Of a stretch of DNA of 64,000 nucleotides, positions 8,302-17,163 are shown one piece after another. This DNA comes from a bacterium (GTDB lineage Bacteria; 4484-113; JAFGCY01). The position numbers and the translations under genes were made by a program. Location of the stretch: the NCBI GenBank assembly GCA_020849855.1, contig JADZFO010000050.1, positions 15,736 through 79,735 on the forward strand. Reading direction: 5' to 3'. Numbering within the stretch: the first letter of the stretch is position 1; each line of letters opens with the position of its first letter. The notes below the pieces were generated by a model. That model had not been told where the DNA came from, did no database searches, and was given only the letters and a program-made list of their open reading frames with translations.

Positions 8302-8886
8302 TTACTCGCTGCCGATACCAAGGCCATGCAGCCGCAAAAGGGCCTGCAGGGCTCCGCGGTGGCCGGCCTCATGGCAGGCGACAGTAAAGAAGATCCGGTT
8401 GAGAGTGGAAGGCCCGCGGCGTTCAGCTTCGCTTGTGTCCTGGCCCTTTTCGCGCTGGCTGGCCAGATACTGGAGAAAGCTCTGCTGCATTCCGGCGGTC
8501 GCGGTCAGGGTCTGCTCATAGGGCAGTGCCATCCAGGGCTCCAGTTCCTCGCGACCGGCTGCCAGACTGGCCACTATCTCCTGCGGCCCCGCGGGCTCGC
8601 GCCTGCGGGTCCAGATGCCGGAGCTGTCTTTCGGGCTGTCCAGCCAGTACAGCACCGAGCTGTCCTCTCCGCGCAGCTGCCTGGCGAACATCAGGCGGAT
8701 ATCCGCGCAGTGCATCGCGATCTCGGCAAGACTGAAGCTCCACCTGCCACTGGGGTCCGGCGGGCGCCAGTCCATAAGCTCCGGCGGAATCAAAGCCGCG
8801 ACTTGCTCTGTCTGCCTGAAGGTCCGGGCAAGCCAGGGGAGCTGGTCGCCAATGCTTAAAGCCGCAGCCGGCGCTGAATGATCCAC
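8302..8886 (-). CDS. DinB-like protein, copy 2
   Basis: 194 residues, same architecture as its neighbours. It has IAMHCAD and ACHEAGHRGALQALL as the likely metal-binding positions, DPSGRWSFSLAEI, and RRGPSTLNR before the last helix. The coding region ends 9 bases from copy 1. It is closer to copy 3 than to copy 1. Tandem duplication within one operon is the simplest reading. Substrate and thiol partner are not predictable from this sequence. Confidence 0.85.
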   Translation of the reverse strand: MDHSAPAAALSIGDQLPWLARTFRQTEQVAALIPPELMDWRPPDPSGRWSFSLAEIAMHCADIRLMFARQLRGEDSSVLYWLDSPKDSSGIWTRRREPAGPQEIVASLAAGREELEPWMALPYEQTLTATAGMQQSFLQYLASQREKGQDTSEAERRGPSTLNRIFFTVACHEAGHRGALQALLRLHGLGIGSE

Positions 8887-8942
8887 TTAGCAGCTCCTTA
8901 ATCAGCACACTATCGAGGCACAGCTCCCAGGCCCTGCCTTTT

Positions 8943-9530
8943 CTACTCGCTGCCGGCATTCACGCCCATCTGGCGCAGCAGGGTCTGCAGCGCGCCGCGA
9001 TGGCCGGCTTCATGGCAGGCGGCCGCGACCAGCACGCGGTTGATGGTGGTGGGCCCGCGGCGCTCGGCATCGGCCGTGTCCTTGCCGGCCTCGCGCAGGG
9101 AGGCGAGGTGCTTCTCAAAGCCGGCGATGGTGCCGGGGGTGGTGTTCAGCAGTTCGTTGTAGGGCCGGGCCAGCCAGGCCTCCAGCGCTTCACGGCCGGC
9201 CACCAGGCTGTCCAGGATCTCCTGCAGGTTGGCGGCTTCGCGGCTGCGGGTCCAGACACCGCTGTCGTCCTCGGGGTACTTCATCCAGTAGCCCTCTTCG
9301 CTCGCATCCCCGGACAGGGTGCGGGCGAACATGCTGCGGGAGTCGGCGCAGTGCATGGCGATTTCGCCAAGGCTGAAGCTCCACTTGCCGCTGGGGTCCG
9401 CGGGCCGCCAGTCCAGTTTGTCTTCCGGGATCAGCGCCGCGATCTTCTCGAGATAACTCAGGGTCATGCCGACCCAGGGCATCTGGTCGCCGATGGTCAT
9501 GGCCGGGCTGGCCTGCATTGAGCTGTCCAT
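8943..9530 (-). CDS. DinB-like protein, copy 3
   Basis: 195 residues and the first gene of the three in transcription order. It has MDWR-like LDWRPADPSGKWSFSL, IAMHCAD, RRGPTTINR and ACHEAGHRGALQTLL, so all three putative metal-binding His residues are present. The spacing of motifs is the same as in copies 1 and 2. The minus-strand start at 9530 is preceded by about 100 bases without a gene that separate it from the HAD gene. Confidence 0.85.
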   Translation of the reverse strand: MDSSMQASPAMTIGDQMPWVGMTLSYLEKIAALIPEDKLDWRPADPSGKWSFSLGEIAMHCADSRSMFARTLSGDASEEGYWMKYPEDDSGVWTRSREAANLQEILDSLVAGREALEAWLARPYNELLNTTPGTIAGFEKHLASLREAGKDTADAERRGPTTINRVLVAAACHEAGHRGALQTLLRQMGVNAGSE

Positions 9531-9628
9531 GCTGTTCCGCCTTGCGAGTAATTTGCTGCAGCTTGACTGCCGCCAGAGTCTAGCACCGGCTCGCGCGCCG
9601 GAGCGCGGCGCGGCAGGCGCCGCAGCAC

Positions 9629-10684
9629 TTAATCCTTGAGCGCGGCGATGGCCTCAAGGTAACGGGCCAGCACCAGAGGCGGGGCTTCGCCGGCGCCCTG
9701 GTCGAAGGCCAGCTGCACGCTGGCGGCCGCGGCGATCTCCTGCGCGGCCTGGGGCATTGCCGCGCTGAAACCGCACCACTCAAACATCGGCAGGTCGTTG
9801 GTATCGTCGCCCACCGCCATGGTCAGCTCGCGGGGGATGCCAAGGCGCCGGGAGAAGAAGTCCATCGCCGAGCCCTTGTTGGCCTGCGCATCAAAGACCT
9901 CCAGGGCCAGGCAGGGCACCAGAGGCCACTTCACGGCGATGGCGAAGAGGCGCTCGCCAAAGCGCTGGCGCACCTTGTCGCGCATCTCCAGCACCAGCTC
10001 GGGCGGCCCCGGCATGGACAGCTGGGTCACATTGGCCTGATCGATCTCGCTGAGCTGCGTGGCCTGGTGGCGGTTATAGCCAAAGCGCTGCGTGCACAGC
10101 GCCATCTCCGGCGTGTGCAGGCGCACGATCTGCCGCACGCCGGTCTCGTCCACGCTGGCGTCCTGATAGAGGTTCACGCTCCAGGGGGCCAGCAGCTCCA
10201 CCAGGGGCGCGACCAGCTCTTCCGGCAGCAGACGGCGGTCGAGGCGCTGCCAGGCGGGGTAGTCCCAGAGCAGGCAGCCGGAGTTGGTGGCGATGCAGGC
10301 CGGCTGGGCATAGGCGGCCAGGCTGCTGCCGGGGGCCAGGGGGGGATAGTCGTTGCCGGCCCGCGCATGCCCGCTGGCCAGGCCTTCGCGGCTGCCGGCG
10401 GTGGATGCGGCGCCGGCGCCTGGCTTGTTGCCGCTTTCATGCTCGTCGTGGTTCTGCGGCGGGTCGTGCAGCTCGCCGACCAGCCCGCCGCCAAGGCCGA
10501 TGCGGCAGGTGCGGGCGCGGCGGCCGGTGAGGAAGGCCAGCTCGATCCCGCTGGCGCGCAGGGCCTCGAGGGCCGCGCCAACTTCCGGGCGCAGGCCGTG
10601 CAGGCTGTCCAGCAGGGTACCGTCGAGGTCGAAACCAATCAGGCGGGGCTTGCGCGGCGGAAGAGGAGCAGTCGTGCTGGGCAT
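9629..10684 (-). CDS. HAD-superfamily hydrolase, Cof type, with linker insertion
   Basis: 351 residues. HAD motif I is FDLDGTLLDS (about residues 18-27), motif II is FLTGR, and motifs III/IV are the late Lys in NKGSAMDF and GDDTNDLPMF, with a substrate-specificity cap between (type IIB). Such enzymes dephosphorylate sugar phosphates, flavin precursors or similar metabolites. Unlike typical Cof members, which run to about 270 residues, about 60 residues rich in Gly, Ala and Ser follow motif II (from RTCRIG to PACIATNSG) before the family resumes with the ATNSG motif. The insertion does not break the frame. The gene's upstream side is the heptamer-repeat spacer. Confidence 0.85.
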   Translation of the reverse strand: MPSTTAPLPPRKPRLIGFDLDGTLLDSLHGLRPEVGAALEALRASGIELAFLTGRRARTCRIGLGGGLVGELHDPPQNHDEHESGNKPGAGAASTAGSREGLASGHARAGNDYPPLAPGSSLAAYAQPACIATNSGCLLWDYPAWQRLDRRLLPEELVAPLVELLAPWSVNLYQDASVDETGVRQIVRLHTPEMALCTQRFGYNRHQATQLSEIDQANVTQLSMPGPPELVLEMRDKVRQRFGERLFAIAVKWPLVPCLALEVFDAQANKGSAMDFFSRRLGIPRELTMAVGDDTNDLPMFEWCGFSAAMPQAAQEIAAAASVQLAFDQGAGEAPPLVLARYLEAIAALKD

Positions 10685-10717
10685 GGCGCGGGGATGTTAG
10701 CAGGTGCGGGAGGGACC

Positions 10718-10860
10718 AAGGTCGATGGTCGATGGCCAAAGTCGATGGTCGCAGGTCGATGCTCGAATGCTCGGCTGTCCCGCTCAAGCCTGGGGCTCGC
10801 TGTGTATCCCCTCACCGCCGGCGGCACGAATTCGACTTTCGACCTTCGACTATCGACATG
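10718..10860. repeat. Inverted GTCGATG / TTCGACC heptamer arrays
   Basis: At 10718-10768 GGTCGATG-type heptamers repeat on the plus strand. At 10828-10858 related heptamers occur on the opposite strand (TTCGACTTTCGACC). The 60 bases between them show no repeat. The units are one base away from the GGTCGAA heptamers at 4160-4520 and 6277-6470. This spacer separates the divergent HAD and mscS genes, and apart from the mscS promoter-like hexamer nothing else is seen in it. Confidence 0.85.
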
Positions 10861-10934
10861 AAGTCCTGCGCCCGCGCCCTTGAACCGGAGAGCTGCGACT
10901 GCCCCGCGCTTTCCTGCCCTACAATGCCTCGCTC

Positions 10935-12284
10935 ATGCTTGAACCAGGCATCATCTGGTGGCTGCAGGGCGGCAAAGGCAAGGCGGAAAGGGACGGCGCT
11001 GGCGCCGGCGACTCCGACAGCGCTGTCGCGCAGGCACCGGAGGCTCTGGGCGAGGCCAGCGAGGTGATCAAGGAGCAGGCCCAGCAGCTCCTGCCGGAAT
11101 CCCTGCAGAAGGACCGCCGGCCCCATGAGCTGGACCCGCTGCAGATCGGCCTGGCGCTGGCGGTCATTATCGTCGCCTTCGCCCTGCGCAGCCTGGTCGT
11201 GCTTGTGATTGCCCGGCTCTACAACCGCGCCATCCGCCCGCCCCGGCCCGGGCCATTCATGATTTCGCCGGCGGCGGCCCAGGCCCAGGAGGAACGCAAG
11301 CGCGCCGTCGAGCGCCTGCTGCGGGTGGCGACCTATGTAATCCTGCTCAGCGGCCTCTTCTTCGCCCTCTCGCTGCTGGACCTGCCCACCGAGCCCACCA
11401 ACTGGGAGCGCAGCGCCTGGCAGATCTACACCAGCCTGCTGCTGGTCTTCGCCGGGGCCCTGCTGTTCCAGCTCTTTGGCCTGGTGCTGCGGGTCTTCAC
11501 CCGGGAGCGCCCGGGCCTGGATTCCGGCATCTTCGACCGCCAGCTGACCCCGCTGATCCGCGATATCGCCAAGTTCGCCGTCGGCATACTGGTGATCCTG
11601 CTGATCCTGCAGACCTGGGGCTATGACACCACCGCCCTGCTGGCCGGTGTGGGTATCGGCGGTCTGGCCATCGCCTTCGCGGCCCAGGACGCCATCGCGA
11701 ACGTTTTTGGCAGCCTGGTGATCTACTCCGACCGGCCTTACAAGGTGGGCGACTGGGTGCGCGTCAGCGATGTTGAGGGCATTGTGGAAGAGATCGGCAT
11801 CCGCTCCACGCGCATCCGCCTCTTCGACAAGAGCATGGTCTCCGTCCCCAACAAGAGTGTGGCCGGCGAGAAGATCCACAACTTCAGCGCCATGACCCAC
11901 CGCCGGATCAAGATGGTCATCGGCCTGCCTTACGAGACCGCGGCCGAGGACCTGGTCAGCGCGCTGGCGGTGATCCGCGAAGTGGTGGCCTGGCAGCGCG
12001 GGATTGAGAGCGATACCTGGGTGGTGCACCTGACGGAGTTCGGCACCTCCAGCCAGAACATCCTGGTGCAGTGCTTTACGCGGGTAACGCGCTGGGAGGA
12101 TTACCTGAAGATCCAGGAAGAGCTTTTGCTGGAGATCCGCCGGCGCCTGGACATCCTGGGCATCCGCATCGCCATCCCGACGCAGACGGTCATCTACCGC
12201 GCCGAGGGCGCCCACGGCATGGATGGGGATGAGCCAGGCTCGCCGGCCAGCGCCGATGCCCCGCCGCCGCCGATGCGCCAGTAG
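10935..12284 (+). CDS. Mechanosensitive ion channel of the MscS family
   Basis: 449 residues. An N-terminal hydrophilic stretch is followed by TM segments at about 70-90, 132-152 and 175-195 and a pore helix region. The MscS signature GVGIGGLAIAFAAQDAIANVFGS lies near residues 237-259, followed by the beta domain YSDRPYKVGDWVRV and SVPNKSV. The tail is Pro/Ala rich. MscS channels open on membrane tension and release solutes during osmotic downshock. A TACAAT hexamer ends only 9 bases before the ATG, which is consistent with a leaderless mRNA. It is divergent from the HAD gene. Confidence 0.95.
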   Translation: MLEPGIIWWLQGGKGKAERDGAGAGDSDSAVAQAPEALGEASEVIKEQAQQLLPESLQKDRRPHELDPLQIGLALAVIIVAFALRSLVVLVIARLYNRAIRPPRPGPFMISPAAAQAQEERKRAVERLLRVATYVILLSGLFFALSLLDLPTEPTNWERSAWQIYTSLLLVFAGALLFQLFGLVLRVFTRERPGLDSGIFDRQLTPLIRDIAKFAVGILVILLILQTWGYDTTALLAGVGIGGLAIAFAAQDAIANVFGSLVIYSDRPYKVGDWVRVSDVEGIVEEIGIRSTRIRLFDKSMVSVPNKSVAGEKIHNFSAMTHRRIKMVIGLPYETAAEDLVSALAVIREVVAWQRGIESDTWVVHLTEFGTSSQNILVQCFTRVTRWEDYLKIQEELLLEIRRRLDILGIRIAIPTQTVIYRAEGAHGMDGDEPGSPASADAPPPPMRQ

Positions 12285-12382
12285 CGTTATGCATCAGCCG
12301 CAGCCCTTTCCGTGAGATAATCGCCGCCGCGCGGAGATAGCACCCTGCGGGGCCGCAGCGGGCCTGATCCGGGGACAGCCTT

Positions 12383-13825
12383 ATGGACAACTCAACAAAC
12401 GACACTAACGGCCACAACACGCCTGAAAACGGTTCCGAGGGGCGTGTATCGCCCTTTGCCAGCGGCGGCGCCGGGCGCGAGGCGCTGGGCCTGGACCAGA
12501 CCGCCCCGCCGCCGGGCCAGCCGCCGGCCATGAAAGCCGGGTCCAAGACCATGCAGCTGCTGGAGCAGCTGAAGCGGATCAAGCTGCCGGGCATGGAGCA
12601 GGACATTGTCAGCGCCGGCCTGGTGAAGAACCTGAACATCACCGAGGGCCTGGTCAAGTTCAACGTGGTGCTGGAGAAGCCCGGCCTCGACATTGAGGAC
12701 TATGTCGAGCAGCGGGTAGCCGATGAACTGGGCGACCTGAGCTGGATCCAGGAATGCGAGCTGGGCTTTCTGGCCGGGCCGCCGCCGGGCGGGATCGTCC
12801 AGGAGATGCTGGGCGCGCCCGGGGGGCCGGCCGGGGGCCAGATCCCCTTTGGCGGACCCGCCGCCGGCGCGGGCATGCCCGCGCGCCAGAGCAGCGTGAA
12901 CAGCGAGATCGACGCAGCTATCGGCGATGACAGCGCCGGCGCTGCCGGCGGCGTGCGCGCGGCGCAGGTCTCCGGCGCCAGCCTGCAGGCCGCCGAGATG
13001 CGCTCTGCGCGCTTTGACGCGGCGCATGGCCCGGCCACGGCGCCGCAGCTTGAGAACGTCAGGCATGTGATCGCCGTCGGCTCCGGCAAGGGCGGCGTGG
13101 GCAAGAGCACGGTCGCCGTGAACCTGGCCCTGGCCCTGCTGCAGAATGGCTTCAAGGTGGGCCTGCTGGACGCGGATGTCTACGGCCCCTCGGTGCCACT
13201 GATGCTGGGCATCAACGAGCAGCCCTACGTGAACGACAACGAGAAGCTGGTCCCGCCGGAGCTGTATGGCATGAAGGTCATGTCCATCGGCCTGCTGCTG
13301 GCGCCGGACCAGGCCGTGATCTGGCGCGGGCCGATGATCCACGGCGTGATGAAGCAGTTCCTGGGCGATGTTGACTGGGGCAACCTGGACTATCTGATCA
13401 TTGACCTGCCGCCGGGCACCGGCGATGCACCGCTCTCGATCAGCCAGGCCCTGCCGCTGACCAGCGCGATCGTCGTCACCACGCCGCAGGAGGTGGCCAG
13501 CTCGGTGGCCCAGAAGAGCATCGCGATGTTCCAGCGCATGGGCATCCAGGTGCTGGGCCTGATCGAGAACATGAGCTACTTCATCTGCCCTTCCTGCGAG
13601 GAGCAGCACGACATCTTCGGCCGCGGGGGCGCCCAGCGCATCGCCGAGGCGCATGGCCTGCCGGTGCTGGGCGAGATCCCCCTGGACACCCGCATGCGCC
13701 AGGGCGGCGATACCGGCCACCCGGTGCTGCTGCAGCATCCGCGCAGCGAACTGGCCGAGGCCTTCCGCGTGATCGCGGCACGCCTGGCTGAGCAGGTGCG
13801 GGCCAGCGAGACGGCCCGGCCCTAG
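12383..13825 (+). CDS. Mrp/NBP35-type P-loop ATPase with MIP18-like domain
   Basis: 480 residues. The N-terminal part (about 55-120) matches the MIP18 (DUF59) domain: a segment LKRIKLPGMEQDIVSAGLVK and then VVLEKPGLDIEDYVEQRV. A Pro/Gly/Ala linker follows. The ATPase domain has the deviant Walker motif GSGKGGVGKST at about 233-243, DADVYGPSVP and DLPPGTGDAP, and the CPSC iron-sulfur ligand pair at C402 and C405. Mrp/ApbC proteins bind and transfer [4Fe-4S] clusters to apoproteins. The CPBP protease starts 2 bases after the stop, so the two are cotranscribed. Confidence 0.95.
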   Translation: MDNSTNDTNGHNTPENGSEGRVSPFASGGAGREALGLDQTAPPPGQPPAMKAGSKTMQLLEQLKRIKLPGMEQDIVSAGLVKNLNITEGLVKFNVVLEKPGLDIEDYVEQRVADELGDLSWIQECELGFLAGPPPGGIVQEMLGAPGGPAGGQIPFGGPAAGAGMPARQSSVNSEIDAAIGDDSAGAAGGVRAAQVSGASLQAAEMRSARFDAAHGPATAPQLENVRHVIAVGSGKGGVGKSTVAVNLALALLQNGFKVGLLDADVYGPSVPLMLGINEQPYVNDNEKLVPPELYGMKVMSIGLLLAPDQAVIWRGPMIHGVMKQFLGDVDWGNLDYLIIDLPPGTGDAPLSISQALPLTSAIVVTTPQEVASSVAQKSIAMFQRMGIQVLGLIENMSYFICPSCEEQHDIFGRGGAQRIAEAHGLPVLGEIPLDTRMRQGGDTGHPVLLQHPRSELAEAFRVIAARLAEQVRASETARP

Positions 13826-13827
13826 AG

Positions 13828-14553
13828 ATGCCGGCGGCGAAGGGAGCTGCAGCGGCAGAAAATTCTGCGCCCAGGGCCCTGCTGCACTTCGCGCTTCTGC
13901 TGCTGGCATGGACTGGCGCCTGGCTGCTGTATCTGGCGCTGCAACACGCCTGGCCCGCGCTCTCTGCTGGAACACCAGAGCGTGTCTGGTGGCTGAGCGC
14001 CAAGCTGTTGATCTGGCTGGCGCCCTGCGCCTTTGTGCTGCTGCGCGAGCAGCGCAGCTCCGGCCGGCCCTGGGCTGCTGTGCTGGAAGATCTGGGGCTT
14101 GGCCCCGGCAGCCTACGCCGCGGTCTGCTCTGGGGCCTGGCCGCAGCGCTGCTGATTGCCGGGCTGTACTGGCTGAGCCTGCCCCTGGGCCTGCGTGTGC
14201 TGTCTTCCCAGTGGCCGGAAGTCTTTGGCGCTGTGGCCCTGCTGGGTTCGCTGCAGGCGCCCCTGCTTGAAGAGCTGCTGCTGCGCGGCTTCTTCCAGCC
14301 CCGCCTTGAGCGTGGCTACGGGCGCGGCGCGGCCATCGCGCTCAGCGGCCTGCTGTTTGTGGCTTTGCACCTGCCGGGCTGGTACTTCCAGGGCCAGCTA
14401 GCTCAGCCGACGCTATGGCTGCCGCTGAGCCTCTCCATCCTGGCCATCGGCCTGCTTTGTGCCTGGCTGCGCCAGCGCAGCAACAGCCTGCTGGCGCCCG
14501 TGATTGCACACTGGGTCAACAACCTTGCCGCCAGCCTGCTGGCCCTGCCCTGA
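13828..14553 (+). CDS. CPBP-family intramembrane glutamic protease
   Basis: 241 residues with about seven hydrophobic segments. Active-site motif E-E-x3-R is present at E148-E149-R153 (LLEELLLRGFF), followed by FVALHLP and HWVNNLAASLL, the His- and Asn-containing motifs of CPBP (Abi/CAAX) proteases. Members cleave or process membrane-associated peptides. Substrate unknown. The ATG lies 2 bases after the mrp stop codon, and no separate promoter is visible. Confidence 0.9.
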   Translation: MPAAKGAAAAENSAPRALLHFALLLLAWTGAWLLYLALQHAWPALSAGTPERVWWLSAKLLIWLAPCAFVLLREQRSSGRPWAAVLEDLGLGPGSLRRGLLWGLAAALLIAGLYWLSLPLGLRVLSSQWPEVFGAVALLGSLQAPLLEELLLRGFFQPRLERGYGRGAAIALSGLLFVALHLPGWYFQGQLAQPTLWLPLSLSILAIGLLCAWLRQRSNSLLAPVIAHWVNNLAASLLALP

Positions 14554-14696
14554 GTTCTAGTCGACGCCGGGAGGCGCGGCCCTGGCCTGCCTGCAACTGC
14601 TACCTGCTCTCATTTGTTCTTGAGTCACACAAATATTGCAGATAAGTGGTATCAGATATGGCAGGATAGTCGGACGACTATCCGGGGAGGTGGCCC

Positions 14697-17030
14697 ATGT
14701 TGCGCGCCGGCGTCATAGTGGCAGCTGTGGCGGTCGCGCTGGTTATGGCGGCCTGTGGTTCGGATCAAAGCCAACTGCAGAACATGCCGCCTGAGCTTGT
14801 CGACAGCCAGGCCCAACTGGCGAACCCAGCTGACTTCAGTGATTACACCCGTTCAAGCTCTGCCATGCAGCTTCTGCTGCTCGGCCGGGAGTACGACACC
14901 GCGCTGCCCTTCGCCAGGGTCAGCCCCAGCGGTGACAACCTGCTGTTCCAGCCGCAGGAGACAGGCCGCGGTATCCGTGGCCTGAGCTACGCCGGCTACA
15001 GCATCGCCGCCAGCGGCTACAGCGCGCCCATGGACTTCCAGTTCAACTGGGCCCTGGCTCCGCCTGCAGGCAAGGCCTGGCTGGCCCTGATTGACTTCGA
15101 GACCCTGCAGTACGACTGGTACGCGATTCCCTCCAGCGGCCTGCTGCAGCTTGGCCCTTATGACCCGCGCTACTTCAACAGCGAGGGCTTCTGCATTGGC
15201 ACGCTGCTGCTGCGCGGCACAAACGAGTGCAGCCTGGCCAGCCTGCGCCTGGGCTACAACCAGCTGCCCGAGCCCGTGCTGGTCCCCAGCGCGAACCCGG
15301 TGGCGCCGGGCACGGCGATGCAGCTTGACGCCTCCGGCTCGAGTGATATCGACGGCTCGATCGTGCGCTGGGAGTTCGACCCCCTTGGCAACGGCAGCTT
15401 CACTGACAGCCTGGGGGCTGAGGTCCTTGACTATATCTATGCCGACCCGGGTGTGTATAACCCGGCCCTGCGCGTGACCGACAACGAGGGCGCGCAGGCC
15501 AGCGTCAGCATCGAGCTGACCGTGCAGGAAGGCGGCAGCGGCATGGTCCCGGCCTTCACAGTGACTCCCGGCAGCGCCAACCCCGGCGAGACTGTGGTCT
15601 TCGATGCATCCATGAGCCTGGACTCCGCCGGCACCATCGTCAAATACGAGTTCGACCCTGAAGGTGATGGCAGCTATGTGGACAACGGCACGGACCCGGT
15701 GCTTGTCTACAGCTACAGCGATGGCGGCGAGATCTACGCCAGCCTGCGCATCACCGACGACAAGGCCAACTTCGCCTCGCTCAGCAAGCTGGTCCATATC
15801 GGCTGGACGCGGACGCTGAAGAACAGCCCGGCTTCCTACCTGATGCCATACAGCCTGGTCATGGACGCCGCCGGCAATATCTATGTCTGCGGCGAGGGCA
15901 TGAACCTGGCCGGCCCCAGCAGCGCCGGGGACGGCTATCTCTGCAAGTACTCGCCGGATGGCGAGCTGCTGTGGCAGAAGCTCTTCACCAGCAGCGGCAA
16001 CCAGATGCTGGCCGACCTCGCGCTGGACAGCCAGGGCAACCTTTACGCCGCCGGCTACAGCCGCTGGTCACCCGAAGACTTCCCGATGCTGGACCTGCTG
16101 CGGATCAATCCGCTGAGCGGCAACCCGGTCTGGCGCCGCCAGTGGCTGGGCCTGTACCAGCCGAGGGTCGAGCTGCTGATCGACAGCACCGACCAGCTGA
16201 CCCTGATGGTTGAGGAGATCCAGGGCCTGGGCGAGACCAACGTGATCGTCCTGAACATGGATACAGACGCGGTCCCAGGCTGGGAGGCCATCTGGCAGTC
16301 CCCGCTGGATATCCGCATCTCCGGCGCGGCCGTCGACGACAGCGGCAATATCTATGGCGCCGGCAGCATCAATGGCGACTTCGACGACGATGGCTTTGTC
16401 TGGAGCCTGACAAAGGACGGCGGCAGCCGCTGGGCGCATCAGTTTGACAGCGGCGGGCCGGATGATCTGCGCCAGATCTGCCTTGGCGCGGGCCAGCTTT
16501 ATGCCGCCGGCAAGCGCAAGCCCGGCGCGGCCGAGCGCGGCCTGCTGCTGAGCATTGGCAGCGACGGTGCGCTGAGCTGGGCCGCCGACTACAGCCATGC
16601 GGCTGACAGCAACTTTGATGAATTCCATGGTGTGACGCCATACCAGGGCGGGGTGGCTCTCTGGGGCACCGCCTCGGCAGCCGGGAATCTCTCGGATGCC
16701 CTGGCCCTGCTGGTCTCCAGTTCCGGCGACCTGCTGCGTGAGCAGACCTACAGCTCCGGCTCGCAGGCGGCCGGCATTGGCGGCATCCTGGACGGGGGGG
16801 ATGGCGCGCTGTATCTCAGCGGCCTGTCCCAGTTTCACAGCGGCGCCTTCAGCACGCCCTCCGGCACCTGGACCCTGCTGGAAGCGCCGGACTATGACTA
16901 TCTGGTCTATGACGGCGGCGCCTCGAAATGGGACGCCGAGTCCTTTGCAGCCGACAGCGACATTGTCGACTGGAACGGCTGGGTTGAGAACGACGGCGGC
17001 ATCGTCCTGATGCGCCGTTTTGAACCCTGA
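14697..17030 (+). CDS. Lipoprotein with shared N-terminal domain, two PKD domains and a beta-propeller-like C-terminus
   Basis: 777 residues. The start has a GGGGAGG ribosome site and a lipobox (VMAAC) near residue 19. Residues ~95-187 hold the domain shared with six other lipoproteins here: a Y-x-G-Y-S strand, then WLALIDFETLQYDWYAI. Two PKD domains follow (residues ~195-280 and ~285-370), the first with SGSSDIDGSIVRWEFDPLG and the second with SMSLDSAGTIVKYEF. From about 385, repeats such as DAAGNIYVCG, DSQGNLYAAGYS and DDSGNIYGAGS form a bladed structure like SBBP propellers. The protein is probably surface exposed; the ligand is unknown. A 140-base promoterless-looking gap precedes it, where TTGAGT-N17-TAAGTG at 14620-14648 is only a weak candidate. 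Confidence 0.85.
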   Translation: MLRAGVIVAAVAVALVMAACGSDQSQLQNMPPELVDSQAQLANPADFSDYTRSSSAMQLLLLGREYDTALPFARVSPSGDNLLFQPQETGRGIRGLSYAGYSIAASGYSAPMDFQFNWALAPPAGKAWLALIDFETLQYDWYAIPSSGLLQLGPYDPRYFNSEGFCIGTLLLRGTNECSLASLRLGYNQLPEPVLVPSANPVAPGTAMQLDASGSSDIDGSIVRWEFDPLGNGSFTDSLGAEVLDYIYADPGVYNPALRVTDNEGAQASVSIELTVQEGGSGMVPAFTVTPGSANPGETVVFDASMSLDSAGTIVKYEFDPEGDGSYVDNGTDPVLVYSYSDGGEIYASLRITDDKANFASLSKLVHIGWTRTLKNSPASYLMPYSLVMDAAGNIYVCGEGMNLAGPSSAGDGYLCKYSPDGELLWQKLFTSSGNQMLADLALDSQGNLYAAGYSRWSPEDFPMLDLLRINPLSGNPVWRRQWLGLYQPRVELLIDSTDQLTLMVEEIQGLGETNVIVLNMDTDAVPGWEAIWQSPLDIRISGAAVDDSGNIYGAGSINGDFDDDGFVWSLTKDGGSRWAHQFDSGGPDDLRQICLGAGQLYAAGKRKPGAAERGLLLSIGSDGALSWAADYSHAADSNFDEFHGVTPYQGGVALWGTASAAGNLSDALALLVSSSGDLLREQTYSSGSQAAGIGGILDGGDGALYLSGLSQFHSGAFSTPSGTWTLLEAPDYDYLVYDGGASKWDAESFAADSDIVDWNGWVENDGGIVLMRRFEP

Positions 17031-17063
17031 TATCTCACAAGCCGCACACGTGGCTTGCCTCCG

Positions 17064-17152
17064 GGGCGGCCGGCGGGAGCAGCGCCGGCCGCCCGCCTCC
17101 TCTTTGACTGAAGTGCCGGGCGGCCCTGCCATGCCGCCCGGCCTTTTGCTTT
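17064..17152. terminator. Two strong hairpins after the lipoprotein gene
   Basis: Between the convergent lipoprotein and NmrA genes there is a 12-bp perfect stem (17064-17075 / 17083-17094, loop of 7). Then comes a 9-bp stem (17115-17123 / 17134-17142, loop of 10) followed by CTTTTGCTTT. The second has the layout of a rho-independent terminator for the plus strand. Confidence 0.8.
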
Positions 17153-17163
17153 CCTGCCTGGCT

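Noticed and set aside
12392-13975. Long open frame antisense to mrp
   Set aside because: It is another shadow of codon bias. The mrp product on the other strand has a full set of family motifs.
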